64,000 nucleotides of DNA from Bosea sp. NBC_00550 (GCF_026020075.1 NZ_CP102772.1:3934501-3998500); one strand, 5' to 3'; positions 27,701-37,486 are shown, numbered from the stretch's first letter. A program made the numbers and translations. The notes: a model not told the origin generated them from the letters alone.

Positions 27701-28336
27701 TCAATACAGCGTGGCCTTGACCCGGGCCGGCAGCGCTTCGTCATAGGCCTTGCCGTCGAAGGTCTCGACCTCGGCATTGCGCGCCGTGATGTCGCGCAGG
27801 ATCGTGCCGGGCGACGGCAGCTTGCGCTTGTCGACCTGCCGCTCCGGGTTCCAGAGCTCGGCCCGCACCACCGCGCGCGAGCACTGGAAGTAGACGGCGT
27901 CGACATGAACGATCATGACGCTCGCCGGCAGCTTTCCGGCCATCTCGAAGCGCGAACACAACCCAGGATCGCAGGATAGCTCGGCGCGTCCGTTGACGCG
28001 TAGCGTCTCGCCGTAACCGGGGATCAGGAAGAGCATTCCGATTCGATCGTCGAACAGGATATTTCTTAACGAATCCAGTCGGTTATTGCCTTTTCGGTCG
28101 GGAATGAGCAGCGTTTTCGCGTCCCGGACCGTGACGAAGCCCGGCAAATCCCCACGCGGTGAACAGTCCAGCCCCTCCGGACCGACCGTCGTGAGCACGA
28201 AAAACGGCGAGGCGGCGATCAACGCTGCATAATTCTCGTCGACATGATCGATCTCCTTGAAGACCGATGCCGGGGCAGATGGGTTGGGATAAGCGCGGGC
28301 GAGGTCGTCAAGCGAGGCGATGCGGTGGTCGGACAT
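27701..28336 (-). CDS. FMN-dependent PPOX-type flavoprotein (MSMEG_1061-like pyridoxamine-phosphate-oxidase fold)
   Basis: 211 residues from the ATG at 28336, which has GGAG 6 nt upstream; an ATG 12 nt earlier is less likely. The split-barrel core shows FFVLTTVGPEGLDCSPRGDLPGFV, LLIPDRKGNNRLDSLRNI and LFLIPGYGETLRVNGRAEL, the typical blocks of this oxidoreductase subfamily. A flavin cofactor is expected; the substrate is unknown. It lies 74 bp downstream of the hydrolase gene on the same strand. Confidence 0.87.
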   Translation of the reverse strand: MSDHRIASLDDLARAYPNPSAPASVFKEIDHVDENYAALIAASPFFVLTTVGPEGLDCSPRGDLPGFVTVRDAKTLLIPDRKGNNRLDSLRNILFDDRIGMLFLIPGYGETLRVNGRAELSCDPGLCSRFEMAGKLPASVMIVHVDAVYFQCSRAVVRAELWNPERQVDKRKLPSPGTILRDITARNAEVETFDGKAYDEALPARVKATLY

Positions 28337-28410
28337 GCCGGTCTCCATGAATCGGCATATGTCTAGACTATTGATCGCAGCGCGTCACCCTGCCGCTGGC
28401 GCCCCGTTCT

Positions 28411-29175
28411 TCACGACAGCGCCGCGGCAATCGCCCGGCTGAGGCCGCCCGGATTCTCCCAGGCCATCGAGTGCCCCGCATCCGGTACGACGATACTGGC
28501 TACCCCGGATTCCGGCAGGCCTTCCGCGTCGTCATAGGGCAACGACCTTTCGCCGATGATGATCGTTCTTGGCCGGGTGAGGCTCGTCACCACGCTTCGC
28601 CATGTCGGATCGCTGCCCGCGATCAGAGAACGCGCCGTCCGATGAACGGCATGGGGTGCGCTCCTTGCGAGCGACGCGGCCCAGATATCATTGCCTTCGT
28701 CCCGGCTGGCACGGACCAGCGACGCCTGGCCATGGTCGACATAATCCTCCTCGCTCATCGCGGCGATCCTGCGGCTGAAGAAGCCGCCGCCGGGATCGAG
28801 ATTGGGCTCCCCGACGACGAGCCGGCCGATACGCTCCTTCAGCATCGTGGCCGCGGCGATGGCGACCGCGCCGCCCATGCTATGGCCGAAAAGGTCGAGC
28901 TCTCTCAGATCCAGCGCCTCGGCGAGTGCAACGATACTACGCGCATGGTCGTCGATCGTGTAGCCGAAGGCCTGCGGCCGATCGCTGAAGCCGGAGCCGA
29001 GCAGATCGACCAGCAGCATGCGGCGACCTTGTAGGGCGCCATTGGCGGCGACCGCGGGATAGTCGCAGGACGACGCGCAGCCGAGGCCATGGATGAACAG
29101 CAGCGCCGGTCCATCGCCCGTGATGTCATGGAACCGCAGCCGCGCGTCGATTCCGGGAAGAGGACAGGATTTCAT
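28411..29175 (-). CDS. Alpha/beta-hydrolase fold protein
   Basis: 254 residues from the ATG at 29175; the longer frame reads into a terminator. The oxyanion motif is LLFIHGLGCASS, the nucleophile elbow GHSMGGAVAI, and the catalytic His lies in VVPDAGHSMAWENP. The general fold is certain, but the substrate is not. It may be cotranscribed with the PPOX flavoprotein; upstream is the pnp terminator, so it needs its own promoter in 29176-29240. Confidence 0.9.
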   Translation of the reverse strand: MKSCPLPGIDARLRFHDITGDGPALLFIHGLGCASSCDYPAVAANGALQGRRMLLVDLLGSGFSDRPQAFGYTIDDHARSIVALAEALDLRELDLFGHSMGGAVAIAAATMLKERIGRLVVGEPNLDPGGGFFSRRIAAMSEEDYVDHGQASLVRASRDEGNDIWAASLARSAPHAVHRTARSLIAGSDPTWRSVVTSLTRPRTIIIGERSLPYDDAEGLPESGVASIVVPDAGHSMAWENPGGLSRAIAAALS

Positions 29176-29240
29176 CGGCACGCCTTCCGCTCGTCTCCGG
29201 CATGGCAAGCCGATGCGCCGGAGCATGTCAGTAGCGGCAC

Positions 29241-29276
29241 AAACGAAAACGCCCCGCATCCTGCGATGCGGGGCGT
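29241..29276 (-). terminator. Rho-independent terminator of pnp
   Basis: A perfect 11-bp stem, ACGCCCCGCAT / ATGCGGGGCGT (29249-29259 with 29266-29276), has a 6-nt loop and TTTTCGTTT after it on the minus strand. It starts 30 nt past the pnp stop codon. Confidence 0.88.
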
Positions 29277-29278
29277 CT

Positions 29279-29294
29279 CGTTTCACGTGAATCG
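29279..29294. promoter_or_regulatory. Degenerate parS-like site 3 (13/16)
   Basis: CGTTTCACGTGAATCG keeps the 11-bp core TTTCACGTGAA of parS but differs at positions 1, 14 and 16. It lies between the pnp stop codon and its terminator, 11 kb right of the putative origin. It may be a weak ParB site or chance. Confidence 0.4.
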
Positions 29295-29305
29295 CGGCGG
29301 GTGAA

Positions 29306-31477
29306 TTACTCGGCCGCGCCCTGCTTCTCGCGGCTCTTCTCGGCGTCGCGCTGCGCCTTGAGCTTCTCGGTCAGGTCCTCGCCGGTCTCCTGGTCGACGA
29401 CCTTCATCGAGAGGCGGATCTTGCCGCGCTCGTCCTGGCCGAGGAACTTGACCTTGACCTTGTCGCCTTCCTTGACGACGTCCGAGACCTTCTGGACGCG
29501 CTGCGGGGCGAGTTCGGAGATGTGGACGAGGCCGTCCTTGGCGCCGAAGAAGTTCACGAAGGCGCCGAACTCCATGATCTTTACGACCGTGCCGTCATAG
29601 ATCACGCCCGGCTCGGCTTCCGAGACGATCGACTTGATCCACTTGATTGCGGCTTCGATCGACTTGCCGTCGGCCGAGGCGATCTTGATGGTGCCGTCGT
29701 CCTCGATGTTGACCTTGGCGCCGGTCTTCTCGACGATCTCGCGGATCACCTTGCCGCCCGAACCGATGACTTCGCGGATCTTGTCGACCGGGATCTTCAT
29801 CGTCTCGATGCGCGGCGCGAACTCGCCGAGCTGGCTGCGCGAGGCCGAGAGCGCCTTGTTCATCTCGCCGAGGATGTGATCGCGCCCGCCCTTGGCCTGG
29901 TCGAGGGCGACCTTCATGATCTCCTCGGTGATGCCGGCGATCTTGATGTCCATCTGCAGCGAGGTGATGCCCTCGGCGGTACCGGCGACCTTGAAGTCCA
30001 TGTCGCCGAGATGGTCCTCGTCGCCGAGGATGTCGGAGAGCACGGCGAAGCGCTCACCCTCGAGGATGAGGCCCATGGCGATGCCCGCGACCGGCGCCTT
30101 CAGCGGCACGCCGGCATCCATCAGCGCCAGCGAGGTGCCGCAGACGGTGGCCATCGAGGAGGAGCCGTTCGACTCGGTGATCTCCGAGACGACGCGGATC
30201 GTGTAGGGGAATTCCGCCTTCGCCGGCAGCATCGGGCGGATGGCGCGCCAGGCGAGCTTGCCATGGCCGATTTCGCGGCGGCCGGGCGAACCCATCCGGC
30301 CGGTCTCGCCGACGGAGTAGGGAGGGAAGTTGTAGTGCAGCAGGAAGGTTTCCTTGTAGGTGCCTTCCAGCGAGTCGATGAACTGCTCGTCGTCGCCGGT
30401 GCCGAGCGTGGTCACGACCAGCGCCTGCGTCTCGCCGCGGGTGAACAGGGCCGAGCCGTGGGTGCGCGGCAGCATGCCGGCTTCGGCGACGATCTTGCGC
30501 ACGGTCTTGAGGTCGCGGCCGTCGATGCGGGTGCCGTCGTCGAGGATGGTCCAGCGCACGACCTTGGCCTGGGCTTCCTTGAACTGGCCGCCGACCTGCT
30601 CCTTGGTGAAGGTGGTCTTGCCGTCGGGCTCGGCCGAGATCAGCGAGGCGACCTTGGCCTTGGCGGCGTCCAGCGCCTTGTAGCGCTCGGCCTTGGTGGT
30701 GATCTTGTAGGCGGCGCGCAGATCGGCGTCGACGAGCTTGAGGACGGCGTCCAGAACCACCGAGTTGTCGGCCGGGGTGTAGTCGCGCGGCTCCTTGGCG
30801 GCCTTCTCGGCCAGACGGATGATCGCATCGATCACCGGCTGGAAATGCTTGTGGCCGAACATCACGGCGCCGAGCATCACGTCCTCGGGAAGCTCCTTGG
30901 CCTCCGATTCGACCATCAGCACCGCGTCCTGCGTGCCGGCGACGACGAGGTCGAGAACCGACTCCTTGGCCTCCTCGACCGTCGGGTTCAGCTTGTAGGC
31001 GCCGTCGATATAGCCGACGCGCGCGCCGCCGATCGGGCCCATGAAGGGCACGCCGGAGAGCGTCAGAGCGGCCGAGGTGGCGACCATCGCCAGAATGTCG
31101 GGATCGTTCTCCAGATCATGCTGGAGCACGGTGACGACGACCTGCGTGTCGTTCTTGTAGCCTTCGACGAAGAGCGGGCGGATCGGACGGTCGATCAGGC
31201 GGGAGACCAGCGTCTCCTTCTCGCTCGGGCGCCCCTCGCGCTTGAAGTAGCCGCCGGGGATGCGGCCGGCGGCGAAGGTCTTCTCCTGATAGTTCACCGT
31301 CAGGGGGAAGAAGTCGAAGCCCGGCTTCGGCTCCTTGGCCGAGACGACGGTGGCGAGCACGACGGTCTCGCCATAGGTGGCGAGCACGGCGCCGTCGGCC
31401 TGACGGGCGATCTTGCCGGTTTCGAGGACGAGCTTGCGGCCGCCCCAGATCAGTTCTTCGGTTTGGATATCGAACAT
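29306..31477 (-). CDS. pnp: Polyribonucleotide nucleotidyltransferase (PNPase)
   Basis: 723 residues with the full architecture: two RNase PH domains (first about 10-215, second about 315-545, with [13 protein letters not shown] and [15 protein letters not shown]), then KH ([15 protein letters not shown]) and S1 ([28 protein letters not shown]), and an acidic/charged tail ending GAAE. It degrades RNA phosphorolytically and forms part of the degradosome. It follows rpsO on the same strand after a 258-bp leader rich in small hairpins, where autoregulation by RNase III-type processing is typical. Confidence 0.98.
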   Translation of the reverse strand: MFDIQTEELIWGGRKLVLETGKIARQADGAVLATYGETVVLATVVSAKEPKPGFDFFPLTVNYQEKTFAAGRIPGGYFKREGRPSEKETLVSRLIDRPIRPLFVEGYKNDTQVVVTVLQHDLENDPDILAMVATSAALTLSGVPFMGPIGGARVGYIDGAYKLNPTVEEAKESVLDLVVAGTQDAVLMVESEAKELPEDVMLGAVMFGHKHFQPVIDAIIRLAEKAAKEPRDYTPADNSVVLDAVLKLVDADLRAAYKITTKAERYKALDAAKAKVASLISAEPDGKTTFTKEQVGGQFKEAQAKVVRWTILDDGTRIDGRDLKTVRKIVAEAGMLPRTHGSALFTRGETQALVVTTLGTGDDEQFIDSLEGTYKETFLLHYNFPPYSVGETGRMGSPGRREIGHGKLAWRAIRPMLPAKAEFPYTIRVVSEITESNGSSSMATVCGTSLALMDAGVPLKAPVAGIAMGLILEGERFAVLSDILGDEDHLGDMDFKVAGTAEGITSLQMDIKIAGITEEIMKVALDQAKGGRDHILGEMNKALSASRSQLGEFAPRIETMKIPVDKIREVIGSGGKVIREIVEKTGAKVNIEDDGTIKIASADGKSIEAAIKWIKSIVSEAEPGVIYDGTVVKIMEFGAFVNFFGAKDGLVHISELAPQRVQKVSDVVKEGDKVKVKFLGQDERGKIRLSMKVVDQETGEDLTEKLKAQRDAEKSREKQGAAE

Positions 31478-31687
31478 GAGATTCGTCTTTCGGTCGGGTT
31501 CGACCCGTCCGGTGCCTTCAGGCCCATGGGCAAGACGGCGGAACGCTCGGTGAGGAGGATGGAGCCCGAGCGCTCGGCGATCCTGCCATGGACGTCTTCG
31601 GCGCCCGGCGGGTCACGCGGGAGGACCGCCCCATGCGGTCGCCGCGGAAGTCAGGTGGTCCGCCCCATGGCGGCATCGCCTGAAAAG

Positions 31688-31717
31688 GAGCCGCCCGGAG
31701 CGGGTCGCACCGGGCGG
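31688..31717 (-). terminator. Probable intrinsic terminator after rpsO
   Basis: The stem CCGCCCGG / CCGGGCGG (31691-31698 with 31710-31717) is followed on the minus strand by CTCCTTTTC. The T-run is interrupted, so it may be partial and let some rpsO transcripts read into pnp. Confidence 0.5.
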
Positions 31718-31735
31718 AAACGGTTCAGCCTACGA

Positions 31736-32005
<270 letters not shown>

Positions 32006-32234
32006 CGGGATGTCCTCTTGTTTCGGGTTGATCTGGCGGGCCAGGCCGGGATGTCGTCCAGCAAGGTCCGAAGCCCACGAGCCGCCTCATCGCGGAGGGG
32101 TCGCGCAGCCGGCTCATTCGGGCCGGTTGCGGCGCGTATACACGAAATCGGCGGAAATGCCAGCGTCCTGCGGAACATGGCTGGCCGCGGCCCGTTTGAC
32201 TCGATCACTCAGTTCCGGCTGCGGGAGTCTTGTC

Positions 32235-32486
32235 ATGGCCGTTCCGTCGAAGAGCACGGTTTCACCGAAGGACCGGCTCATCATCGCGCTTGCCGCCCAG
32301 CTCCGGGCCGAGCGCGAGACACGCGCCGCCCTAGCGGAAATCGTCGCCAATGGCCAGCTCGACCGGGAGGTGCTGGAGGCGGTCCTGACCGATCCCGTTC
32401 CTGTCATCACGCAGGAGGATGTCGCCCATGCCGAGCGCCTCGCCATGGAGCCTGCACGGCTGGCCCGCCATCGGGAGACGCATTGA
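32235..32486 (+). CDS. Hypothetical 83-residue protein translationally coupled to ku
   Basis: I do not recognise this family. The predicted protein is helical and soluble, with ERETRAALAEIVANGQLDREVL in the middle and AHAERLAMEPARLARHRETH at the end. Its TGA overlaps the ATG of ku by one base (TGATG), so it is very likely cotranslated with Ku. Coding potential is supported by the tight junction and GC-rich third positions. A role in end joining is only an inference from position. Confidence 0.6.
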   Translation: MAVPSKSTVSPKDRLIIALAAQLRAERETRAALAEIVANGQLDREVLEAVLTDPVPVITQEDVAHAERLAMEPARLARHRETH

Positions 32487-33358
32487 TGGCACCGCGTCCG
32501 GCCTGGAAAGGCTATCTCAAGCTTTCGCTCGTCTCTTGCGCGGTGGAGGTCACCGGCGCGACCAGCCAGAGCGAGAAGGTTTCCTTCCGCATCATCAACC
32601 GCAAGACCGGTAACACCGTCCGCCGCCAGTATATCGACAGCGTCTCGGGTAAGCCGGTCGCCGACGATGACGAGGTCAAGGGTTACGAGATAGGCGACGA
32701 TGAGTACCTCCTGATCGAGGAGGACGAGATCGAGGCCGTCCAGATCGAATCCTCGCACACTCTGGCGATCGAGAGTTTCGTCGACCGCGCCGACATCCCG
32801 CAGATCTATTTCGACACGCCGTATTACGTCACGCCCGCCGACGAGGTCTCCGAGGAAGCCTTCGCCGTGATCCGCGAAGCCATGGCTAAGCAGAAGAAGG
32901 CCGGCATCGCCCGCATCGTGCTCTATCGCCGGGAGCGCCCCGTGATGATCGAGCCCTTCGACAAGGGCCTGCTGCTGACGACGCTACGCTACGACAAGAC
33001 AGTCCGAAAGCCCGAGGAGATCTTCGACGGGCTCGGCAAGGAGAAGACCGATCCCGAGCTGATCGACCTCGCCACCCATATCATCGAGAAGAAGCAGGCG
33101 ACGTTCGACCCGTCGAGCTTCGAAGACCATTACGAAGACGCGCTGCTGGAGCTGATCCAGGCCAAGCAGAAAGGCAAAAAGCCTCCCGTCGTTCAGGCGG
33201 CGGAGCGGCCGGCCAATGTGGTCAACCTGTTCGAGGCGCTGAAGAAAAGCCTTGCAGGCGACGACGGCGGCAAGCCGGCTTCGAAGTCCGATTCAACGCC
33301 TGCCAAATCGAAATCGACGCCGAAAAAACCCGCGGGCAAGGCGCGCAAAAGCGCTTGA
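32486..33358 (+). CDS. ku: Bacterial Ku, non-homologous end-joining protein
   Basis: 290 residues. The N-terminal APRPAWKGYLKLSLVSCAVEVT and central VKGYEIGDDEYLLIEEDEIEAVQIESSHTL are typical of the Ku core ring. AIESFVDRADIPQIYFDTPYYV and the C-terminal LLELIQAKQKGK follow, ending in a Lys-rich tail (about 40 residues) like those that bind DNA in other bacterial Ku proteins. The homodimer threads onto DNA ends and recruits LigD, encoded 26 bp downstream. Confidence 0.97.
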   Translation: MAPRPAWKGYLKLSLVSCAVEVTGATSQSEKVSFRIINRKTGNTVRRQYIDSVSGKPVADDDEVKGYEIGDDEYLLIEEDEIEAVQIESSHTLAIESFVDRADIPQIYFDTPYYVTPADEVSEEAFAVIREAMAKQKKAGIARIVLYRRERPVMIEPFDKGLLLTTLRYDKTVRKPEEIFDGLGKEKTDPELIDLATHIIEKKQATFDPSSFEDHYEDALLELIQAKQKGKKPPVVQAAERPANVVNLFEALKKSLAGDDGGKPASKSDSTPAKSKSTPKKPAGKARKSA

Positions 33359-33384
33359 AGCGCGATCGACGTTGAGGAGGGCCG

Positions 33385-35844
33385 ATGTCCACGCTCGATC
33401 TCTACCGCTCCAAACGCGATTTCACGCGCACGCGCGCGCCCAAAGGCACCGGCAAGGGAAAGAAGGGGGCAGCTGCGCAGGGCGGTGCCTTCGTCGTCCA
33501 GAAGCACGCAGCCCGGCGCCTCCATTACGATTTCAGGCTCGAACATGCCGGCGTCCTCTGGTCCTGGGCGGTGACGCGGGGCCCGAGTCTCGACCCGGAC
33601 GAGAAGCGGCTTGCCGTCCATGTCGAGGACCACCCGCTGGAGTACGGCGGCTTCGAAGGCACGATTCCGGCCGGCCAATATGGCGGCGGATCGGTGATCG
33701 TGTGGGACGAGGGCCGCTGGTTGCCGGAGGGCGACCCGGCGGCGGGCATGAAGAAGGGGCACCTCGTCTTCACGCTGGAAGGCCATAAGCTCCATGGCCG
33801 CTGGCATCTCGTGCGGCTGAAGCCCCGGCGTGGAGAGAAGCGGGACAACTGGCTGCTGATCAAATCCGAGGACGAGTTTGCCAGGACCGACGAGGATATT
33901 CTCGAAACGCAGCCGGATTCAGTGAAGTCCGGCCTTTCGGTCGAAGCCATCGGCAGCGATGCGGAAAAGGGCGGCGTCTGGGATACGACAAAGCCTGCGA
34001 AACGCGCCGCAGCAGCAGCGAAACCGGCCCAAAAGGCGCGTCGGAAAAGCGATGACGGCGAACTGCCGCCCTTCATCGATCCCTGTCTCGCGACGCTGCA
34101 AGAAAAACCGCCCCCCGGCGAGAATTGGCTGCATGAGGTCAAGTTCGACGGCTATCGCTTGCAGGCGCGTATCGACCATGGCGCGGTGAAACTGCTAACG
34201 CGGTCCGGTCTCGACTGGACCTCGCGCTTCGGCAAAAGCCTTGTCGCGGCGCTGGCGGCCCTGCCCTGCGATGAGGCGCTGATCGATGGCGAATTGGTAG
34301 CGCTCGCCGAAAGCGGCATTTCTTCTTTCTCGGCCCTGCAGGAGGCGTTGTCCGAAGGCCGTAGCGCCGGCCTTGTATATTTCGCCTTCGATCTGCTCCA
34401 TCTCGACGGTGAAGATCTGCGCAGCGAGCCGCTTCTGGCCCGCAAGGAGCGGTTAGAGCATCTGCTGCAGCACGGTGCCCCCGCTGAAAGTTTGGTGCGC
34501 TACAGCGAGCATTTCGTCGAACCGGGACAGACCATGCTGAACCATGCCTGCCGCATGGGGCTCGAGGGTGTCATATCGAAGCGTGCGGACGCACCCTATC
34601 GCAGCGGGCGCGGTCGCGACTGGATCAAGTCGAAATGCACCCAGCGCCAGGAGTTCGTGATCGCCGGCTATGTCCCGTCCCAGGCTTCGCCGCGCAAGCT
34701 CGGCTCGATCGTCACGGGCTACCATGAGGATGGCGAACTGAAGCCCGCGGGCCGCGTCGGCACCGGCTTTACCGTAAAATCGGCCGCAGCGCTGAAGGCG
34801 AAGCTCGATGCGATCGCGAGCGATGCGTCGCCCTTCTCGGGCGCCGCCGCGCGGGAGCGAGGTGTCGTCTGGGTGAAGCCGGAATTGGTTGCGGAAGTCG
34901 AATTTCGGGCCTGGACCGCCTCGAAGACCCTGCGGCACGCTTCATTCATGGGATTGCGCGAGGATAAGCCGGCTGGCGAGATCGTCGCCGAATTGCCGGT
35001 TAAACCGGCCCTGGAGAAGGCCAAAAAGGCGACATTGGGTTCTGAAAAGGCGCCGCCTGTGAAGACGACGGTGAAGCTGTCGAACCCCGACAAGCCGCTC
35101 TGGCCGGATATCGGCTTCACCAAGCAGGATCTGCTCGCCTATTACGCCAAGGTCTGGCCGCTGATGCAGCGCTTCGTCGTCGGCCGGCCCTTGAGCCTGG
35201 TGCGGGCGCCGAATGGCATCGAGGGCCACCGCTTCTTCCAGAAGCATGCCGGCCCGGGGATGCACGAGGCCGTCAAGCGCCGGAAGGACAAGGATGGCGA
35301 GGAGCTGATCTATATCGAGGATTTCGACGGGCTCGCTGCGCTCGTCCAGCTCGGAACGGTCGAAATCCATGTCTGGGGCGCGGCGATGGAAGCCGTCGAA
35401 ACGCCCGATCAGGTCATCTTCGATCTCGATCCCGATACGGGCGTGCCGCTCGAACGGGTGCGCGACGCGGCAATGACGATCAGGCGCCATCTCGAGGAAC
35501 TCGGCTACGAGAGCTTCCTCAAGGTTTCCGGCGGCAAGGGCTTCCATGTCGTGCTGCCGCTGAAGCCGAAGGCCGGCTGGGATCGCGTCAAGGATTTCGC
35601 CCGCGACTTCGCCAAGGCGATGGAGCACGCCGAACCGAAGCTCTACACCGCGACGCTCTCGAAGAAGGCGCGGCGTGGCCGCATCTTCATCGATTATCTG
35701 CGCAATGGGCGCGGCGCGACTGCGATCGCCCCTTATTCCACTCGCGCAAGGCCGGCCGCAACGGTTGCGATGCCCGTGCCCTGGGAGGAGATCGGCGCCC
35801 TGAAGCCCGACGCCTTCACGGCGCCGGATATCAATCCGCGGTGA
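33385..35844 (+). CDS. ligD: Multidomain DNA ligase D (phosphoesterase-ligase-polymerase)
   Basis: 819 residues with all three modules. The 3'-phosphoesterase lies at about 30-165 (KHAARRLHYDFRLEHAGVLWSWAV). The ATP-dependent ligase has nucleotidyl-lysine near residue 253 in EVKFDGYRL, with IDGELVAL and GVISKRADAPY following. The archaeo-eukaryotic-primase-like polymerase runs from about 560 (NPDKPLWPDIGFTKQDL, then metal-binding DLDPD near 680). Linkers are Lys/Ala-rich. With Ku it repairs double-strand breaks without a homologous template. Confidence 0.98.
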   Translation: MSTLDLYRSKRDFTRTRAPKGTGKGKKGAAAQGGAFVVQKHAARRLHYDFRLEHAGVLWSWAVTRGPSLDPDEKRLAVHVEDHPLEYGGFEGTIPAGQYGGGSVIVWDEGRWLPEGDPAAGMKKGHLVFTLEGHKLHGRWHLVRLKPRRGEKRDNWLLIKSEDEFARTDEDILETQPDSVKSGLSVEAIGSDAEKGGVWDTTKPAKRAAAAAKPAQKARRKSDDGELPPFIDPCLATLQEKPPPGENWLHEVKFDGYRLQARIDHGAVKLLTRSGLDWTSRFGKSLVAALAALPCDEALIDGELVALAESGISSFSALQEALSEGRSAGLVYFAFDLLHLDGEDLRSEPLLARKERLEHLLQHGAPAESLVRYSEHFVEPGQTMLNHACRMGLEGVISKRADAPYRSGRGRDWIKSKCTQRQEFVIAGYVPSQASPRKLGSIVTGYHEDGELKPAGRVGTGFTVKSAAALKAKLDAIASDASPFSGAAARERGVVWVKPELVAEVEFRAWTASKTLRHASFMGLREDKPAGEIVAELPVKPALEKAKKATLGSEKAPPVKTTVKLSNPDKPLWPDIGFTKQDLLAYYAKVWPLMQRFVVGRPLSLVRAPNGIEGHRFFQKHAGPGMHEAVKRRKDKDGEELIYIEDFDGLAALVQLGTVEIHVWGAAMEAVETPDQVIFDLDPDTGVPLERVRDAAMTIRRHLEELGYESFLKVSGGKGFHVVLPLKPKAGWDRVKDFARDFAKAMEHAEPKLYTATLSKKARRGRIFIDYLRNGRGATAIAPYSTRARPAATVAMPVPWEEIGALKPDAFTAPDINPR

Positions 35845-35891
35845 TATGCTGGAGGATCTCTGGAACGGGTTCTTCGCTGCTGCCAAGCCGC

Positions 35892-36290
35892 TCACCGGCG
35901 ACTGAGCGCCGGCGTTGCTGCAGGCGGCGTCAGGCCGCGGTCGTAAAGCTGCTGCGCGGCTTCGACCTCGCCGATATGGCTCTCGGCCCAGAGCGTGAGC
36001 TGGTTCACAGTCTGCGCCAGGGTGCGGCCGAGCTCGGTGAGCGAGTATTCGACGGTGACGGGCACGGTCGCGAATACTTCGCGCCGGACCAGCCCGTCGC
36101 GCTCCAGGCTTTTCAATGTCTGCGACAGCATCTTCTGCGAGATGTTCTCGATGCGCCGCCGCAATGCGTTGAAGCGCAGTGTGCCACCATCGAGCGAGAT
36201 CAGGATCAGCACCGCCCAGGTATCGCCGATGCGGTCGAGCACGCGCCGCGTCGGGCAGAGCGCCTGGAAAGGGTCGGGGCGTTTCAGCAT
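35892..36290 (-). CDS. HxlR-family transcriptional regulator
   Basis: 132 residues from the ATG at 36290; upstream in-frame codons do not fit the family. The conserved CPTRRVLDRIGDTWAVLIL carries the typical Cys. The winged helix contains LRFNALRRRIENISQKMLSQTLKSLERDGLVRR. Members are often redox- or aldehyde-responsive repressors of a divergent oxidoreductase. Here the divergent gene is an NAD(P)-binding protein 124 bp away, with an inverted repeat in between. Confidence 0.93.
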   Translation of the reverse strand: MLKRPDPFQALCPTRRVLDRIGDTWAVLILISLDGGTLRFNALRRRIENISQKMLSQTLKSLERDGLVRREVFATVPVTVEYSLTELGRTLAQTVNQLTLWAESHIGEVEAAQQLYDRGLTPPAATPALSRR

Positions 36291-36379
36291 GGCGGTTTCC
36301 GGCAGGTGACCATGTCGCGTGAAAGTGCCTTCTTTACGGGGCCACACAGCGTGATCAGATAGGTTCCATCGGGATGCAG

Positions 36380-36394
36380 GTATCTGTTGGATAC
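36380..36394. promoter_or_regulatory. Inverted repeat, probable HxlR operator
   Basis: GTATC-TGTTG-GATAC is a perfect 5-5-5 inverted repeat, 20 nt before the start of the NAD(P)-binding gene and within the divergent promoter gap. Size and position fit a winged-helix dimer operator. Confidence 0.6.
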
Positions 36395-36414
36395 TAACAT
36401 AAGGAACCCCTGTC

Positions 36415-37026
36415 ATGAAAGTTGCCTTGATCGGAGCCAGCGGCTTCATCGGCTCGCGCCTGCTGGCCGAGCTCGCATTTCGCGGTCACGCCGTCACCGC
36501 GATCGTCCGCAATCCCGAAAAGGTTTCGGCCCTCCAAGGCGTCACGGCGGTGAAGGGCGATGTCTTCGACAAGGAGGGGCTGACAAAGCTCCTCGCCGGC
36601 CACGACGCGGTGATCAGCGCCGTGCATTTCACCGCCAGCGATCCGCAGGCCCTGCTCGCAGCAGTCAGGCAGTCGGGGGTGAAGCGTTATCTCGTCGTCG
36701 GTGGCGCTGGGAGCCTCGAGGTCGCGCCGGGCGTCAAGCTGTTCGACACGCCCGAATTCCCGGCGATCTACCTCGACGAAGCGAAAAAGGGCGGTGCCTT
36801 CCTCGAGCTGCTGAAGCAGGAACAGGCGCTGGACTGGACCTTCCTCTCGCCTTCGGCCCTGATCCAGCCAGGCGAGCGCACCGGCACATTCCGGCGCGGA
36901 GCCGACCGGCTCCTCGTCGACGACAAGGGCAACAGCGCGATCTCGGCGGAGGATTACGCGATCGCCCTCGTCGACGAGCTGGAAAAGCCGGCCCATAGCC
37001 GCCGGCGTTTCACCGTCGGTTACTGA
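36415..37026 (+). CDS. NAD(P)-binding Rossmann protein (YwnB/NmrA-like)
   Basis: 203 residues. The N-terminal MKVALIGASGFIGSRLLAE is the dinucleotide-binding loop (GxSGxxG). VTAIVRNPEKV follows, then DAVISAVHFTA and KRYLVVGGAGSLEVAPG. It is a short atypical SDR, often called NAD(P)H-binding or epimerase-like, and is frequently paired with HxlR regulators. The substrate is unknown. A long perfect hairpin follows the stop. Confidence 0.9.
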   Translation: MKVALIGASGFIGSRLLAELAFRGHAVTAIVRNPEKVSALQGVTAVKGDVFDKEGLTKLLAGHDAVISAVHFTASDPQALLAAVRQSGVKRYLVVGGAGSLEVAPGVKLFDTPEFPAIYLDEAKKGGAFLELLKQEQALDWTFLSPSALIQPGERTGTFRRGADRLLVDDKGNSAISAEDYAIALVDELEKPAHSRRRFTVGY

Positions 37027-37055
37027 CCGGCTCTCTGATCTACGCCGGAAACAAT

Positions 37056-37089
37056 AAGGGCCATGCCACCGATCGGAGGCATGGCCCTT
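37056..37089. terminator. Bidirectional hairpin terminator between convergent genes
   Basis: A perfect 12-bp stem, AAGGGCCATGCC (37056-37067) with GGCATGGCCCTT (37078-37089), has a 10-nt loop. T-runs are weak on both sides (CTTCTG on plus, CCTTATTGTTT on minus), so it is best for the minus-strand gene. Confidence 0.65.
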
Positions 37090-37106
37090 CTGCATTCAAT
37101 GACCGG

Positions 37107-37457
37107 TCACGCCTTGCGGAAGCGCTTCTCGCCGATGCTGAGCGTGCCGCGCTTCAATTTGCCGAGGGCGACCCAGCCGGTTTCGCCCTCGAAATAGAGC
37201 TTCGAGCGGTCGACGGCATAGCGGCCGCGATGCTGGCCGCCCGCAGCCGGCTTCTCTTTTTGGAACTGCCCGTCGGGCCTGAGGTCGATGAGGATCGCTC
37301 CGTCCTCCGTCGTCCAGGTGCCGATCGCTGCCTGTTCGAAGGGGCTGGGGCCATCCGTCTCGATGAAATCGATTTCGAGCGGGCGTACGGAACGGCTGCT
37401 CGGCGTGAAGTCCGAGGCGAGCTGGCCGAGAGCCTGAAGAACCTGGCTGAATGGCAT
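37107..37457 (-). CDS. Atu4866-domain-like small protein
   Basis: 116 residues from the ATG at 37457, preceded by AGGGAGA. The C-terminal 70 residues follow the Atu4866 pattern: IGTWTTEDGAILIDLRPDGQF, then GRYAVDRSKLYFEGETGWVALGKL and a final FRK. Such small beta-rich proteins are widespread in rhizobia and often lie next to oxidoreductases, but their function is not established. The N-terminal 35 residues are not part of the domain. Confidence 0.7.
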   Translation of the reverse strand: MPFSQVLQALGQLASDFTPSSRSVRPLEIDFIETDGPSPFEQAAIGTWTTEDGAILIDLRPDGQFQKEKPAAGGQHRGRYAVDRSKLYFEGETGWVALGKLKRGTLSIGEKRFRKA

Positions 37458-37486
37458 GGTTCGTCTCCCTGTTGTGGTGACGGCTG

